From assembly GCA_000444245.1 (NCBI GenBank), contig KE606280.1, positions 254-20,596 of the forward strand: 20,343 nucleotides of DNA, given 5' to 3'. The translations under genes and the position numbers were made by a program. Every line of letters begins with the position of its first letter. Position 1 is the first letter of the stretch. This DNA comes from Botryllus schlosseri (taxonomy: Eukaryota; Chordata; Ascidiacea; Stolidobranchia; Styelidae). The notes beneath the pieces were generated by a model. It had not been told where the DNA came from. It saw only the letters and a program-made list of their open reading frames with translations, and did no database searches. Shown here one piece after another: positions 12,001 through 20,343 of this stretch.

Positions 12001-15000
12001 CAAAAGGTGCAAAAATTACATGGCTGTGTCACGTTGAGTGTATACCGCAAATACTGGTTAATCATTCCCTTGTGAAATACGATTTGGATTATTATTTGAA
12101 CAATTTATGACCGGATTTCGTATCACCCGTAAATTTCGATAATTAGCATCAATTGTGAGCAAGGTGATATAGAAAAGAAAAGGGTCCCTTAAAAGATAAT
12201 GGCTTACGCACCGCTATTACTTCAGGAACATGCACATGAATCACACAATTCAAGTCCGGTCGGCCGGAATGAATGGCAGAATGAATCGTGAAGCCGGCTT
12301 TGTTGATTGGAAAATTCGTCGTGCCCTGGTCAATGACGTCGCCTTGCATATTTATCTGTCAAAAGAAGAATTTGTTCAAGAAAAACACTTCAACAGACAC
12401 TGGTGCAATATTACCAACACAGGTTACAATACCAACCATTCTACTAACAAGCTACTAGCTACATATTTTGAAAAATTCCATGTTTGAAACCATGTTGTCC
12501 GACTAGGCTGCAAAGCATTGCAGATTACACAACAATCGCATACGCAACGCAGTCAGAACCGTCATTATAAATATTTCATTACTGTCAATGCGGCGGATGG
12601 CATGGCCAAACTCGGGTGTGTCAAACGATAGACTACATCAAGATATCGCGTCTCTAATCAATGGTCGGAGATGATTGATAAAAGTTCCCAGGATCAATGT
12701 TGCAGTTTGGGATTGCCCTGATAGTATGTTTGATTTCAACTTGCAACTATCAGTATTTTACAATAAACAGCTGATAGCGGACGTAAATATGAAGTCAAAC
12801 AGTATTTTACAGAGCATTCCCTATCCAAAATAAGGTATTACAATATCTCTATCTTCCCCTACAGCATAGATGGATGCCATTTACAAGGAATTGATTAGGA
12901 GCAGGTCTGCGAGAATAGCTCTGCATTTGAAAATAAACAGACCTCACGATAAGGGACAAGAGCCGAGCTTGTTAAGTGTTTGATCAAGGTATCGGCAAAG
13001 TGTGGAGATGAGCGGCTTGTATTAACCTACCATGCCTTTCACTCCGCGCCACACCCTTCTAGGTAAATTTCATCGCCATTCATAGAGCCAACTGTAAAAG
13101 TACACTTTACCAGTGGAAAAATATGCGAAATAGTGGAACTTTAACTAAAATTGAGCATGAAAGTACTTTATTTGGCAATATCTGGTCAGATGCAATAATG
13201 AATTTAAACAAATATTAACCAAGCTAACATACAATAGATGCAAAAATCAATTTTTTTCAAGGTATACAGTATCAATTCCGCCAAGTGTGATTTTGTAGCA
13301 TAAAAAATATTATGACAGCAAAATAGTGCAGTACTAGTCATCTGTTGACCAACTCTTATCTGGCATTCCACGAACCTTTAGCAGCTTTGAGGCCGACACT
13401 TCGTGATACAAAAGACCGAATGGATTGATAAGAAAATGTTCCTGCTCTTTCTCGACACGATACTGCAACAAAAGTCAACATTAAATTATTGCCTCGATAG
13501 TCAACGCAATCAATTTGTGGAAAGAATTTCAACGTAACGTCTACTTTTCTCGAATCACAGAAAATATACGGCACATCACGACACCGATAATACCCTGAAA
13601 GTTACAGCAAGATAGTACAAGATTCGAACTTCATGAATTATTCAAACACGACAAGGTCTCTGCCGTCTTAGAAAAGCAAGGGTCTTTGAAGTAAGAACCT
13701 GAACAATTCTGTTTGAGTATGACTCTGATGTGTGACTAACTGTATTTTAATTTTTTATTAGATTCAAATCAACTTCATATTACAGACACATTCCAGGAAC
13801 AAGCAATAAGTATCTCAAAATTACACGCAATCATATTATCAAAAACCTCCCAGCAGGCAATCTCTATTAGGCTATACACCACAAATGGAAACCGTGACGG
13901 CTTGAAATCTTTGATCTATAAGATTCAACTTTTTTCCCCAGCAGAACGTTTTAATAAGGCAGATACCGGTATCTCTGGTGGGAACAATATTGTCCACTGT
14001 ACGTCATTCAAAAGTTTAGAGGCGACAGTTGGTATGCCGATAAAATCATTTAATACAGGATATTATTGACGACAATTGGAACATGGTGCTTGAAACGCAT
14101 GATATTCCTGTGAGAACTGAGACTTAATTCTATTTGCAAAGATAAATCAGATATAATCAATGATCAGTAAGAATAGAGTTTACTGTGACACGGACCAGAC
14201 TTTCCAGAATGAGAGGGAAAAGACGAACACAACATTATTGTGCCCCACTTATCTTGTCTTATTGGACCTGAAGCAATCCCATTTAAATATTTAACTGCTC
14301 ACAATTTGCACGTCAAGAAAGATTTATATTTCAATACACCACTCAACCTCTGTCTCATATATTTCATTCAGGTTTGGAGGTATGTTGGTATTGATCGCGC
14401 AAAATTTTACCCTGATTAAGCGGAGGTCAAGGGAATGAAGCAAAAATTCTGTATCGAAAGATAACTGAAGCTGGTGAAGGGCCATAGTCATGGTGGTTAA
14501 TCAATCTGTAATACTAATAATGGTAATGAATTAGAAATTGCTATTGGAACTTAGCAGAAATATTGACATGCAAATTGTGGTATTAACCATGTTTGAATTA
14601 CAAGACCAACATTTGATTAATCGAAACTAACTTCTCCAATCCAAATTCTGCAGCTAGGCATCTTACTTACACTAATATGATTGTAAATCTGCATCGACCA
14701 TCCGTTTAAATCAACCAGCCTATAAAGAGCAGCAACTTTGCATCTTGCCAGCTTTTCCCCTTTAGTATATCGTGAACAATCCGAGCCTGTGATATCGTTA
14801 ATGGGCGAAACGCATCCGATCCCTGAACGCAAATCATTCATTATGCAAGCAAAATAGCGAATTAAACGAAAGATCAATGGTGTTTAACATATATAGCATA
14901 AATGCCATGCTCCATGCAATGCAACATACTCCCAGCTTCCGCTTGAGATTGAGAAATAACATTATTCACAAGTTACATTTACAATGACCAGACCAAAGCA

Positions 15001-18000
15001 AATATGCAGTTTATCAAAGTATATCATAAACCAGTATTTGACTTATTTTATCCCCCATGACCATGACCACTGCTGATTAGCAGATTGAAGCAGTAACCGC
15101 AGTGATTACATGGCCTTATCTGGTTCTTGTGTATACCATGTTCAAAAGAGGCAGCAGATCAAGTAATACCTAGGACCGACCTACCCAGAAGACATTAATA
15201 GCTGGGTACAATCTTGACAATGACAGTAACAGATATGCATTTTCACAAACAATCTTCCATGACTCACAGAAATATGAAAAAAGGAACACAAGTTCTTATG
15301 GGTAGCAATGAAATTATATTTGTGAGCATAACATATCAAATTTCTAAAAGAAATGACAAACTTGTTGTCGAATGACACATCTAGTCGGTGGTGTTGACTT
15401 ACAAGTTGGGATGTTTGGAACAGAACTTATTCAGTCTATTTTTGTGTCACACAGACAATCATGCCATAATGACCATAAAATAACAGGTACCATGGATATG
15501 ACAGCATGACTCACTCACAAGAGCGAGCAAACAATCTTATTTTGATTCTAAATCGTTTCAACACAGAGGGTTAAATGGATTCCTCTGTAACATGTGTTGC
15601 AAAACAAAAAGTCATGAGCATGCAATATCTGTATTCGTCTCAGTATAAATATAGGTGGGACGGGAGTCATTCATAGGCATCACAGGCGCCACAGCCTGCT
15701 AAACATCCTACATATCTTACAGCATACAGCAGTACACCTACGTCCTTTGCACCATACCCAGAGAGTATCATCCTATTATTTAATTAAATATTTACAAACA
15801 GCTACCATTTTCAGCAGCATTTAATAGTGTTGCAGTTGCAGGCGTCAAATTTAACCGAGCAAAGAGCATGGAAAATTAACTGGATAAGATTTAGATATAA
15901 GCTACTCAACAACAGTTTTGCATATTTCCATTATTATTATTATTACCATATTTACCATGCAAGTTTTTGTAGAAGAGATCCTACAGCTAATTACCATTAC
16001 AGAGTCACATGAATCATTTCCGAATATCTGCCAAATTATCAGGCAAGATTACAATTGGGTAAGTCCACATAATTGGGGTAGGATCAAATTACTAGTTGAT
16101 AATCACACCCAATTAGTGCTGTGATAATGAATGTGACAAGGCATCATTATTACAACATGGCATGGCACCAGTGACAATACAAAGCAATCACCTGTCTTCA
16201 TGCTGAAGCTGCTGGGACCTGTTTTGGTTGAGGAAACAGCAGAGCATAAGGAGTTGTGGAGTAAATCAATAAGAAGTTGTAAATTACCAAAACCACAGTA
16301 GGCCTACCACACACTGCTTTTTAAACAAAAGGCCAATGACATTTGGCTCATAAATTGAATTATTAAAAGACTGCTATGACATATTTTTACTCAACTACAT
16401 AAGTCTAATCAGGATGGTCAATGCTATTCAAATTATTCGGCACCATTAAGTCGTTCTAGTAGTTACTAGTTATGCTACTTATCAATTCCCGAATGTTATT
16501 GCAAAGCAATTGTTTCATAGATTGGCTTGTATTGAGCAATTGGAAAGCAATACTTTTGCTCGTTCACCAGCAACCATCATATACCTAACCTTGATAATTT
16601 TACCTTGTACAATGTAGATAATTCAATCATTAGCTGCAGTACCGATAATTCACACAAACACAGGCCACAGATAAATAATATTGAAACAGACACAGTTTTT
16701 CATAAAGACAGCAAGATTGTAAAGCAAAAATTAAGTACGGCGTCATAAATGTACAGAATTTTCTAGAGAGTACCAACCGGTATTTCGCGAATACAATAAA
16801 AACTTACCCATTCTGTGTGGCGACAGCATGTTCGCTATTTCCTCGGCTATGACATGACCGCCTCCATCGCCAGATCGCAGCAAATCAGTAACGACGGTCT
16901 CAAGCTCTTCTTTGAACATCTAATCATAAAGTAATAAGTCAGCATAGGACAATCCAATTGAGTCATTAATTGACTGACACTTGAAAGGTCAATTGCATTC
17001 GACATGGTAGACCAATATAATACCCAGCGGAGAATCTTAGCTGTAGATTACATTTACAAGCTATAATGCAGCACACCCGCTTTGTTATTGCTGCTATAGT
17101 GTTTTATACCCTTGACGTAGAGGGTGGGCCTATGTGAATATAACCTGTAAGCGCACATTTGTATATGATCAAGACAGAAAGTAAGCAGATAATATCTAAG
17201 GTTAAAAATGTGGCATTACCGGACTTCTCAGAACTGATGACACTCTTTTTTTCTGTCCTAGGTCGGTAACGTCCTGGTCAATAACCATCGGTCGGCGTAC
17301 TGGTTTCACTCCGAATTCCGCTTCTACGTCGGCCCCTGAACTGCCATTTGGAGAGACTGGCGGGGACTGAAAATAAGTTGATATGAATGTATTTTAACAG
17401 CAAAATCGGGGATAATAGAATGACATGCTCGAACAATATAACAAACCCCACACAGCCTACAATGTTCGATTAAAACTTTTTCATAGTGGTGCCTGCATAG
17501 TTTTGTCGGATAGATCACAACCATGGTAAGCTAACAGAGCCTATATTGAGACATGGATGCACAACAGTGGTTCCCAACCCTTTGCGACTCATCGCCCACT
17601 TATCAAGCTCCACATATATTTATCGCCCCCCCACCCCCCCATATTTTTGGATCGGAAGAGATGGGAAATTGCTGATAAATTGACGAAAAAAATAAAAAGG
17701 TCAACTTTTTGCGATAATCCCGGTATCTGAGGATATGTTGTGGCGAGTTGACCTTTCTTTTTTGTCAACTTTTTCGTGTGTATTTTGTGCCAGTATCCGT
17801 TTGCTGAGTAGTTGAATATATCTGACTGAACATTTTACGATTTTCTCCCCCTATCGCCACCTTCCTACGTTTTCGGCCCCTTTGTTATTCCTCCCACCCG
17901 TTTCTTAAAATCGCCCGTGTTGGGAGCCACTGGTTTATAACATCAGAGGTGAGCTTTGACTACTTCTACTTGATAATAGTATGCACATCCAAGAAAAATT

Positions 18001-19131
18001 AGCACAACATGTATATTGCACGCAGTTCATATTTGATTTATAAGACTATCAAAGAACAAAACCGGTGTCAATTTGAAGATTTGGCATAATCTTGAATCCA
18101 TGAAAACACTGTAATTTCAAATTAGAACACTTGAACAATATTATATAACTCTTAGGTCCCTGCAAAAACAAACAGTGAAAAGGAGCTATTGATTGGCATA
18201 ATAACAATTTGAATATTGCAACGCAGTCCTAGTATTCAGCCCCTACTCTTGCTGTTTGAGTTTAATGATTTTTTATTCAAAAACTGACCGCCAGGAATTC
18301 TAATATCAAAACTTCAACAATTACACACAAACTTTCAGATTAAACATTTAACCTACGGTGCCCAATAGTGTTAAAACAGTAATGCTGTAGTAGGCTATTT
18401 ATGGCAGCAAAGTCACCAAACAGCAGCACATTGTGATTCAAAAGTAACTTGTTCAATGAAAATAAGCTATTTGGGGTTCAGGACTTCAGAACAACGCAAA
18501 ACAATAACTTCATATTGTTAATTTATTTGGTAAAAGCTTTTCGACCAACTCTCATCAGTAGCGAACGTCAGTAATAGGGTGACTCAAATTTGAAATGTAG
18601 GAACTGTTTTGCCTGAATGATATAATATTAACAAAAGGCAAACAACTAGTAGAGAGGCAAGACAAGTCAGATCCATCATATGGCATAGAAAGATTCTCTC
18701 TTTTATCTGGCGACGTGATTCCGAAAATATAGATTATAATTTGGTCACTGCCACTGGAATTCCCCAAATCCACCTTCAACGCTGGAAATCGAAAAGTTCC
18801 CTAATGTCTAGAAGTATATTATCAGTCAATGTAGGCAATAGCGCATTGTATCACAGCGCTGGATATCTGATTACCATTATAGGAAAAATGGTGTGGAAAT
18901 CACCCTTCATGAAACTCCAAATGCTTACATTCAACTGACTAACAACCATATACTTCAATATTGATCCCTTTTCAATTCTTTGGAAGTGATTTGATGACAG
19001 GATAAGACTTGGACTGAATTGAAATAAATAATGCAATAATAAATAGGTAAATGTACCACATTAATACCACATTCGTTTAAACGTACCTGGTGGCGTCCAT
19101 TTTCTGCCATGTTGGGAGTTTTCATCGCCAT
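2816..19131 (-). CDS. ADD: Adducin, complete 17-exon gene (coding span)
   Basis: Adducin promotes spectrin-actin binding, caps actin barbed ends and acts at the cortical membrane skeleton (family knowledge). The coding sequence joins 17 exons, listed separately, into 749 residues, close to the 737 of human alpha-adducin. Residues 1-101 are the N-terminal segment, with [12 protein letters not shown] near 53-64. About 112-330 is the class II aldolase-like head, with VIHVH at 219-223 and RNHG at 282-285. About 351-380 is the neck (MRMLDNM then GYRTGY). About 380-729 is the tail, with [25 protein letters not shown] and PPNPF blocks that recur in vertebrate adducins. Residues 730-749 are the basic C-terminus. 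All introns are GT/AG and all phases match. An in-frame TAA lies upstream of the first ATG. Vertebrates have three paralogues; I cannot assign this gene to one and expect a single invertebrate gene. Confidence 0.97.
3753..3958 (-). CDS. ADD: Adducin exon 16, Glu/Pro/Lys-rich tail (residues 613-681)
   Basis: Begins [20 protein letters not shown] and ends [15 protein letters not shown]. It is low-complexity and charged with many Pro, like the disordered tail of other adducins. The acceptor ATTCGCAG has only a weak pyrimidine tract, and hAT-like terminal sequence starts about 30 bp upstream in the intron. The donor is AAG/GTAGCT. Phases 1 and 0 agree with exons 15 and 17. Confidence 0.9.
3991..4240 (+). 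mobile_element. Two head-to-tail copies of a hAT-like terminus in intron 15
   Basis: CAGGGTTCTAACCAAGTC at 3991 and CAGAGTTGTAACCAAGTC at 4117 start two copies about 126 bp apart in the same orientation. Both continue with GAGTCAAGTC-type motifs and share TCATTTTCAATTCACCA. This is the terminal and subterminal sequence style of hAT elements with CAGxGTTGTAACC ends. No opposite terminus is seen, so these look like solo ends or a deleted tandem. The first copy begins 31 bp from the exon 16 acceptor. Confidence 0.6.
4471..4865. repeat. 201-bp tandem duplication in intron 15
   Basis: Units 4471-4671 and 4672-4865 share ATCAGACACCCACCTTGGCC near their starts and GGTAATCTTGAGGATGGAC and TATTTATTTA near their ends. 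Similarity is high but imperfect, with several substitutions and small indels in the middle. There is no coding potential. The origin is unknown: a duplicated intron segment or a satellite-like fragment. Confidence 0.85.
5001..5081 (-). CDS. ADD: Adducin exon 15, acidic tail, possible cassette exon (residues 586-612)
   Basis: An 81-nt exon reading [16 protein letters not shown] then [10 protein letters not shown]. It is rich in Glu and has no named domain. The acceptor is GTTTCAG and the donor is GAGG/GTAAGA, phase 1 on both sides. The strong sites and fit to both neighbours support it. Since 81 is divisible by three and the phases are symmetric, it could be skipped without breaking the frame. 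Confidence 0.85.
5401..5566 (-). CDS. ADD: Adducin exon 14, tail (residues 531-585 plus part of 586)
   Basis: Encodes [38 protein letters not shown] and [17 protein letters not shown]. Vertebrate TASKAIIEKEYQPHVIV and GPNPFTTLTDRELEEYRREV are the counterparts. The acceptor is TTTACAG, phase 0. The donor GAAG/GTCGGC is poor after GT. I prefer it because it gives the required phase 1. Another phase-1 GT (GTGTTC) 12 bases on would add four residues, so the 3' end is less certain than the exon. Confidence 0.87.
5702..6299. mobile_element. 598-bp foldback (long inverted repeat) MITE in intron 13
   Basis: Left arm 5706 to about 5984 and right arm about 6022 to 6295 are reverse complements, with a loop of about 40 bases. 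By eye the outer 190 bases of each arm agree at roughly nine positions in ten; the inner part is less alike. Both ends touch TTAA (5702-5705 and 6296-6299), which would suit a piggyBac-like target site, though the arms are one base out of register there. No transposase is encoded. The element fills most of the 813-bp intron. Confidence 0.9.
6380..6475 (-). CDS. ADD: Adducin exon 13, tail (residues 499-530)
   Basis: Reads [20 protein letters not shown], then [12 protein letters not shown]. Vertebrate IREQNRQDVKSAGPQSQLL is the counterpart. Acceptor TTTAG and donor GTTAGC (weak at +3 to +5), both phase 0. The 598-bp foldback element begins about 80 bp into the next intron. Confidence 0.94.
6538..6648 (-). 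CDS. ADD: Adducin exon 12, tail (residues 462-498)
   Basis: Reads [20 protein letters not shown] then [17 protein letters not shown]. It matches vertebrate [27 protein letters not shown]. Phase 0 at both ends. The donor GTAATTTTG leads into a 62-bp intron with a long pyrimidine run. Confidence 0.96.
6729..7182. mobile_element. Element with inverted arms around tandem core repeats, intron 11
   Basis: The arm at 6729-6800 (containing ATTGAAATAAACCCGTATAT) matches the reverse complement of 7111-7182 (ATTGAAATAAACCCGAATAT). Between them lie two 109-bp tandem units, listed separately. Inverted subterminal arms, short palindromes and tandem cores resemble HINE/DINE-type Helentron relatives and the pearl-like MITEs described in invertebrates. 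No protein is encoded. The element occupies about 454 of the 567 bp of intron 11, ending about 33 bp from the exon 11 donor. Confidence 0.75.
6890..7107. repeat. Two 109-bp tandem units in the intron 11 element
   Basis: Units start at 6890 and 6999 with AGTACATTGACCTGAC and end near TCCTTTTCAATTC. I count about three substitutions between them over most of their length. Each holds a near-palindrome around CATCATATGTGATG. A related palindrome, CACATGTG within ATCACCACATGTGATGT, lies just outside at about 6830-6845. Confidence 0.9.
7216..7364 (-). CDS. ADD: Adducin exon 11, tail (residues 412-461)
   Basis: Includes [19 protein letters not shown], then [10 protein letters not shown]. The vertebrate counterparts are KTRWLNTPNTYLRVNVAD and SPKSKTKW. 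It starts in phase 1 after TTGGCAG and ends in phase 0 at donor GTAATG. The following intron is mostly a mobile element. Confidence 0.95.
7728..7851 (-). CDS. ADD: Adducin exon 10, neck to tail (residues 371-411 plus part of 412)
   Basis: Reads [11 protein letters not shown] then [12 protein letters not shown], matching vertebrate GYRTGYPYRYP and SDVEVPAS. It joins exon 9 to give RMLDNM-GYRTGY, the strongest adducin signature. The acceptor is TTCAG, phase 0. The donor is CAAG then GTTTGT, phase 1, giving an Asp codon across the junction. Confidence 0.96.
7852..10468 (-). other. Intron 9 (2617 bp)
   Basis: The largest intron. Acceptor TTCAG, donor GTAAGC. No coding block, clear repeat or RNA gene seen on either strand. 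A GC-richer patch at about 9480-9660 differs from its surroundings and may be an old insertion that I cannot name. Confidence 0.6.
10469..10648 (-). CDS. ADD: Adducin exon 9, end of head and neck (residues 311-370)
   Basis: Begins [16 protein letters not shown] and ends [17 protein letters not shown]. The end is equivalent to the vertebrate neck block GEQEFEALMRMLDNL. The middle (residues about 327-350) is a variable linker. Acceptor ATCGTAG and donor GTAAGC, both phase 0. Confidence 0.97.
10715..10813 (-). CDS. ADD: Adducin exon 8, head with RNHG motif (residues 278-310)
   Basis: Encodes [20 protein letters not shown] then [13 protein letters not shown]. This matches vertebrate VLILRNHGLVSVGESVEEAF and the following helix. 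His284 corresponds to the third metal-ligand position of class II aldolases. The donor GTGGAG departs from consensus at +4 and +5, and the following intron is only 66 bp. Confidence 0.96.
10814..11600 (-). other. Intron 7 (787 bp)
   Basis: Donor GTAAGA, acceptor TTCCAG after a T-rich tract. Nothing else recognised. Confidence 0.6.
11601..11744 (-). CDS. ADD: Adducin exon 7, head (residues 230-277)
   Basis: Reads [35 protein letters not shown] and KHLGPNNK. These match vertebrate VSAMKCGLLPISPEA, LGEVAYHDYHGILVDEEEK and KNLGPKSK. Phase 0 at both ends, with donor GTAAGA. The acceptor CTTTTAG lies in a 41-bp stretch that is perfectly duplicated in tandem, listed separately. Confidence 0.97.
11745..11826 (-). 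repeat. Perfect 41-bp tandem duplication containing the exon 7 acceptor
   Basis: 11745-11785 and 11786-11826 are identical. Read on the minus strand, each copy ends with a pyrimidine tract and AG (GTTGTCTTTTAG). The copy next to exon 7 supplies the real acceptor; the other offers an identical one 41 bases upstream. Use of the distal AG would add 41 nt and bring an in-frame TAG after eight codons. Confidence 0.97.
12212..12355 (-). CDS. ADD: Adducin exon 6, head with HxH motif (residues 182-229)
   Basis: Carries [32 protein letters not shown] and [11 protein letters not shown]. The two His (221, 223) sit where class II aldolases bind their metal. The upstream catalytic Glu of those enzymes has no equivalent in AGFTIH, as in other adducins, so a structural role is expected. 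The donor chosen is GTGCGT, because it continues in frame to VSMMEGG. Another GT (GTAAGC) lies four bases downstream. Confidence 0.96.
12356..13375 (-). other. Intron 5 (1020 bp)
   Basis: Donor GTTCGT, acceptor TTGACAG. AT-rich; nothing else recognised. Confidence 0.6.
13376..13462 (-). CDS. ADD: Adducin exon 5, head (residues 153-181)
   Basis: Reads [20 protein letters not shown] then EVSASKLLK. This is nearly the vertebrate sequence RVNSEQEHFLIVPFGLLYSEVTASSLVK. Both junctions are phase 0, with acceptor TTGCAG and donor GTTCGT. Confidence 0.97.
13463..14670 (-). other. Intron 4 (1208 bp)
   Basis: Donor GTAAGTAAG, acceptor TTGCAG. Nothing else recognised. Confidence 0.6.
14671..14822 (-). 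CDS. ADD: Adducin exon 4, start of aldolase-like head (residues 102-152)
   Basis: Encodes [30 protein letters not shown] and [12 protein letters not shown]. These match the vertebrate blocks TPVNDLRGSDS, GEKLLRCKLAAFYRLADL and GWSQLIYNHIT. The acceptor is GTTCAG in phase 1, completing the Gly codon begun in exon 3. The donor is GTAAGT, phase 0. This is one of the best conserved exons. Confidence 0.97.
14823..16807 (-). other. Intron 3 (1985 bp)
   Basis: Donor GTAAGT, acceptor GTTCAG. Contains a short ATT microsatellite near 15931-15944 and a small inverted pair, CAATTGGGT near 16052 facing ACCCAATTA near 16106. Nothing coding. Confidence 0.6.
16808..16919 (-). CDS. ADD: Adducin exon 3 (residues 65-101 plus part of 102)
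   Basis: Begins [14 protein letters not shown], equivalent to FCEELESMIQEQF of vertebrate adducin, and ends SPHRM plus one base of a Gly codon. The acceptor is GATTAG and the donor GTAAGT, phase 1. A Gly-rich stretch (GDGGG) sits in the middle. The exon opens with ATG by chance of the junction; translation is expected to start in exon 1. Confidence 0.94.
17220..17366 (-). CDS. ADD: Adducin exon 2 (residues 16-64)
   Basis: The acceptor ends TTTTCAG and the donor is GTAATG, both phase 0. The first half is Ser/Pro/Gly-rich. The end reads [19 protein letters not shown], which matches the vertebrate block QKKRVSMILQSP just before the head. The piece equivalent to vertebrate ERYFDRVDENNPEYL is not recognisable, so the N-terminus has diverged. 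Confidence 0.93.
17565..17932. mobile_element. 368-bp hAT MITE in intron 1
   Basis: Left end CAGTGGTTCCCAACCC and inverted right end CAGTGGCTCCCAACAC form a terminal inverted repeat of about 15 bp, the style of many hAT MITEs. Flanking 8-mers ATGCACAA and GTTTATAA both fit the hAT target pattern nTnnnnAn but agree at only four positions, so the insertion is old or the ends have drifted. Inside, AAAAGGTCAAC near 17695 is inverted as GTTGACCTTT near 17748. No coding capacity. Confidence 0.8.
17944..17975 (+). mobile_element. Fragment of hAT-like terminus beside the MITE
   Basis: CAGAGGTGAGC followed by GACTACTTCTACTTGA resembles the end of the element at 153-1358, which has CAGAGGTGG and ACTACTTCTACTTGA. 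Only about 30 bp are recognisable. It sits 11 bp from the end of the 368-bp MITE. Confidence 0.4.
17976..19086 (-). other. Intron 1, 5' part
   Basis: Donor GTACGT. AT-rich sequence from the hAT fragments to exon 1. I see no further exon, repeat or clear control element, though first introns often carry enhancers. Confidence 0.5.
19087..19131 (-). CDS. ADD: Adducin exon 1 (start codon, residues 1-15)
   Basis: Encodes [15 protein letters not shown], followed by donor GTACGT. The first ATG (19131-19129) is the most upstream one after an in-frame TAA about seven codons earlier. Two further in-frame ATGs, at 19125 and 19110, could also serve as starts. The intron is phase 0. The exon is short and has no hallmark motif. 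It is assigned because it is open, has a good donor, and reads in phase into exon 2 as an NG-rich N-terminus typical of adducins. Confidence 0.8.
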
Positions 19132-20343
19132 GCACTTTGATTCCCTTATTTACACTTTTATAAGATCCAATACTTGCAATACAATCCACTGATATCAAAT
19201 GTTTAAAAAGCACATTCACTAACGACACAGCTCATGCATAATACGCTGAAAAGAAACTCATGTCATGATAATATATCAATAACTACTTGGGATTTACTAT
19301 AGGAACCAAGTTTCTTTCCACAAATCAAACCTATACCTCGCGATTCATCAATTTTATCAAGTTTCAAAGAGACGTCGAAATAATCAAGACACCAAAAGCC
19401 TCGCGTATGATTATAATCAAATATCACATTATAAATTCAGGAAAGCATGATCAGTATCATTCTAACGCATACCACACCTGGCTATCTATCTGTCACATTT
19501 CTGCGGTGCATTCTGATCAGACTGCATTTTGATTGACGTTCACGCTACTGTCACCATTACACCTATACATCGCGGCCATCGTCATAGAATGATAACCGAA
19601 TACTACTCAATATGATAAAAGGGCACCGATAAATGTAGTTCGCGTAGCAAGCTCGCTATAGCGTACGAGTCTATACCAAATTAACCATAAAACGACCAAA
19701 CAAAATGCTATACGCGAGAAGCGATGCAGCGAAGCTGGCCTATTTGCAATTGCAAAGCTACTATGACCGCATATTACCAAACTGCAGACCACTGTGATTC
19801 TATTAGAATTTTTGGCGAAAATCGGTGATAGTGTGAATCATAAAAATATACTCGGGTGTCATTACATTTTGTGCTTTGGAAATTACATCGGCATATTCAG
19901 GAACCTCTTGCCATACTGTTTCTTGGTGATGTATTCAATGACAAATGCACATAACCGACCGTTTTCGGGTGTATTTCCAGGTATTATGACGAAAATACAA
20001 TTTTAAGAAGACGAAGAGATACCTACTACACAGCCGTTTGACTGAATATTTTGCAGTTGAATCGTAAATAATGTGTCGGTGATAACGCTCAACAGACCAT
20101 GTCTATCGACTATCCTTGGGTATAAATATATTTCGAAGAGTGCGGGAATGATTTGACACCGGCGGCTGCTACGAAGAATCATCATTTTCTCGAATATATG
20201 ATCACGACGAATAGTAGAACACTTTTTTAAAAGATTTAGGCTCTGGACTCTACATACATCTCATTAGAATCGAATTGAAATCGGACATTTTCGAAATTTC
20301 GGTAATCCGGACACAATTAGGGCCCCAGTTCGACCCTTGGGAC
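19132..20343 (-). promoter_or_regulatory. 5' flank of the adducin gene
   Basis: Holds the in-frame upstream stop and presumably the 5' UTR and promoter. A TATAAAAG on the minus strand (19162-19155) lies only about 25-30 bases before the first ATG. If it were a TATA box, transcription would start at or just past the first ATG and favour the downstream ATGs, so it may be chance. A 14-bp perfect palindrome, TTTGCAATTGCAAA, lies at 19743-19756. No neighbouring gene is recognised up to 20343; a non-coding first exon cannot be excluded. Confidence 0.35.

Noticed and set aside
15931-15944. ATT trinucleotide run
   Set aside because: A minor microsatellite with no sign of function.
20285-20343. GC-rich end of the window with GTTCGACCC, like a B-box
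   Set aside because: Too short and cut by the window edge to call an RNA gene or SINE.

Overview
The window holds one complete protein-coding gene with its flanks. It is a 17-exon adducin gene on the minus strand, with the start codon at 19131 and the stop at 2816. I built the model by hand. Every junction is GT/AG, all phases agree, and the exons sum to 2250 nt, or 749 residues plus a stop. The order of parts matches animal adducins: a short N-terminus, a class II aldolase-like head, a neck with the MRMLDNMGYRTGY block, a low-complexity tail, and a lysine-rich MARCKS-like C-terminus. I found no second gene and no RNA gene that I can support.

The organism is an animal, most likely an invertebrate. 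The gene has many phase-conserved introns and the DNA is AT-rich. Introns run from 62 to 2617 bp, and two are only 62 and 66 bp. The non-coding DNA is full of short non-autonomous DNA transposons, mainly hAT-like termini and foldback elements. A tunicate or another compact-genome invertebrate would fit, but the sequence alone does not settle the lineage.

Layout in + strand order: 1-2815 is the 3' flank and 3' UTR, with a worn hAT-like element at about 153-1358. 2816-5566 holds tail exons 17 to 14; intron 15 between them carries duplicated hAT-type ends and a 201-bp tandem duplication. 5702-6299 is a 598-bp foldback element inside intron 13. 6380-7364 holds exons 13 to 11; intron 11 is mostly filled by an element with inverted arms around two 109-bp tandem units. 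7728-7851 is exon 10. 7852-10468 is a large intron in which I see nothing. 10469-14822 holds head and neck exons 9 to 4, including a perfect 41-bp duplication of the exon 7 acceptor region. 16808-19131 holds exons 3 to 1, with a 368-bp hAT MITE in intron 1. 19132-20343 is the 5' flank.

Adducin joins spectrin to actin and caps fast-growing actin ends at the membrane skeleton. The main interest here is how mobile DNA has shaped the introns and splice sites of a conserved gene.
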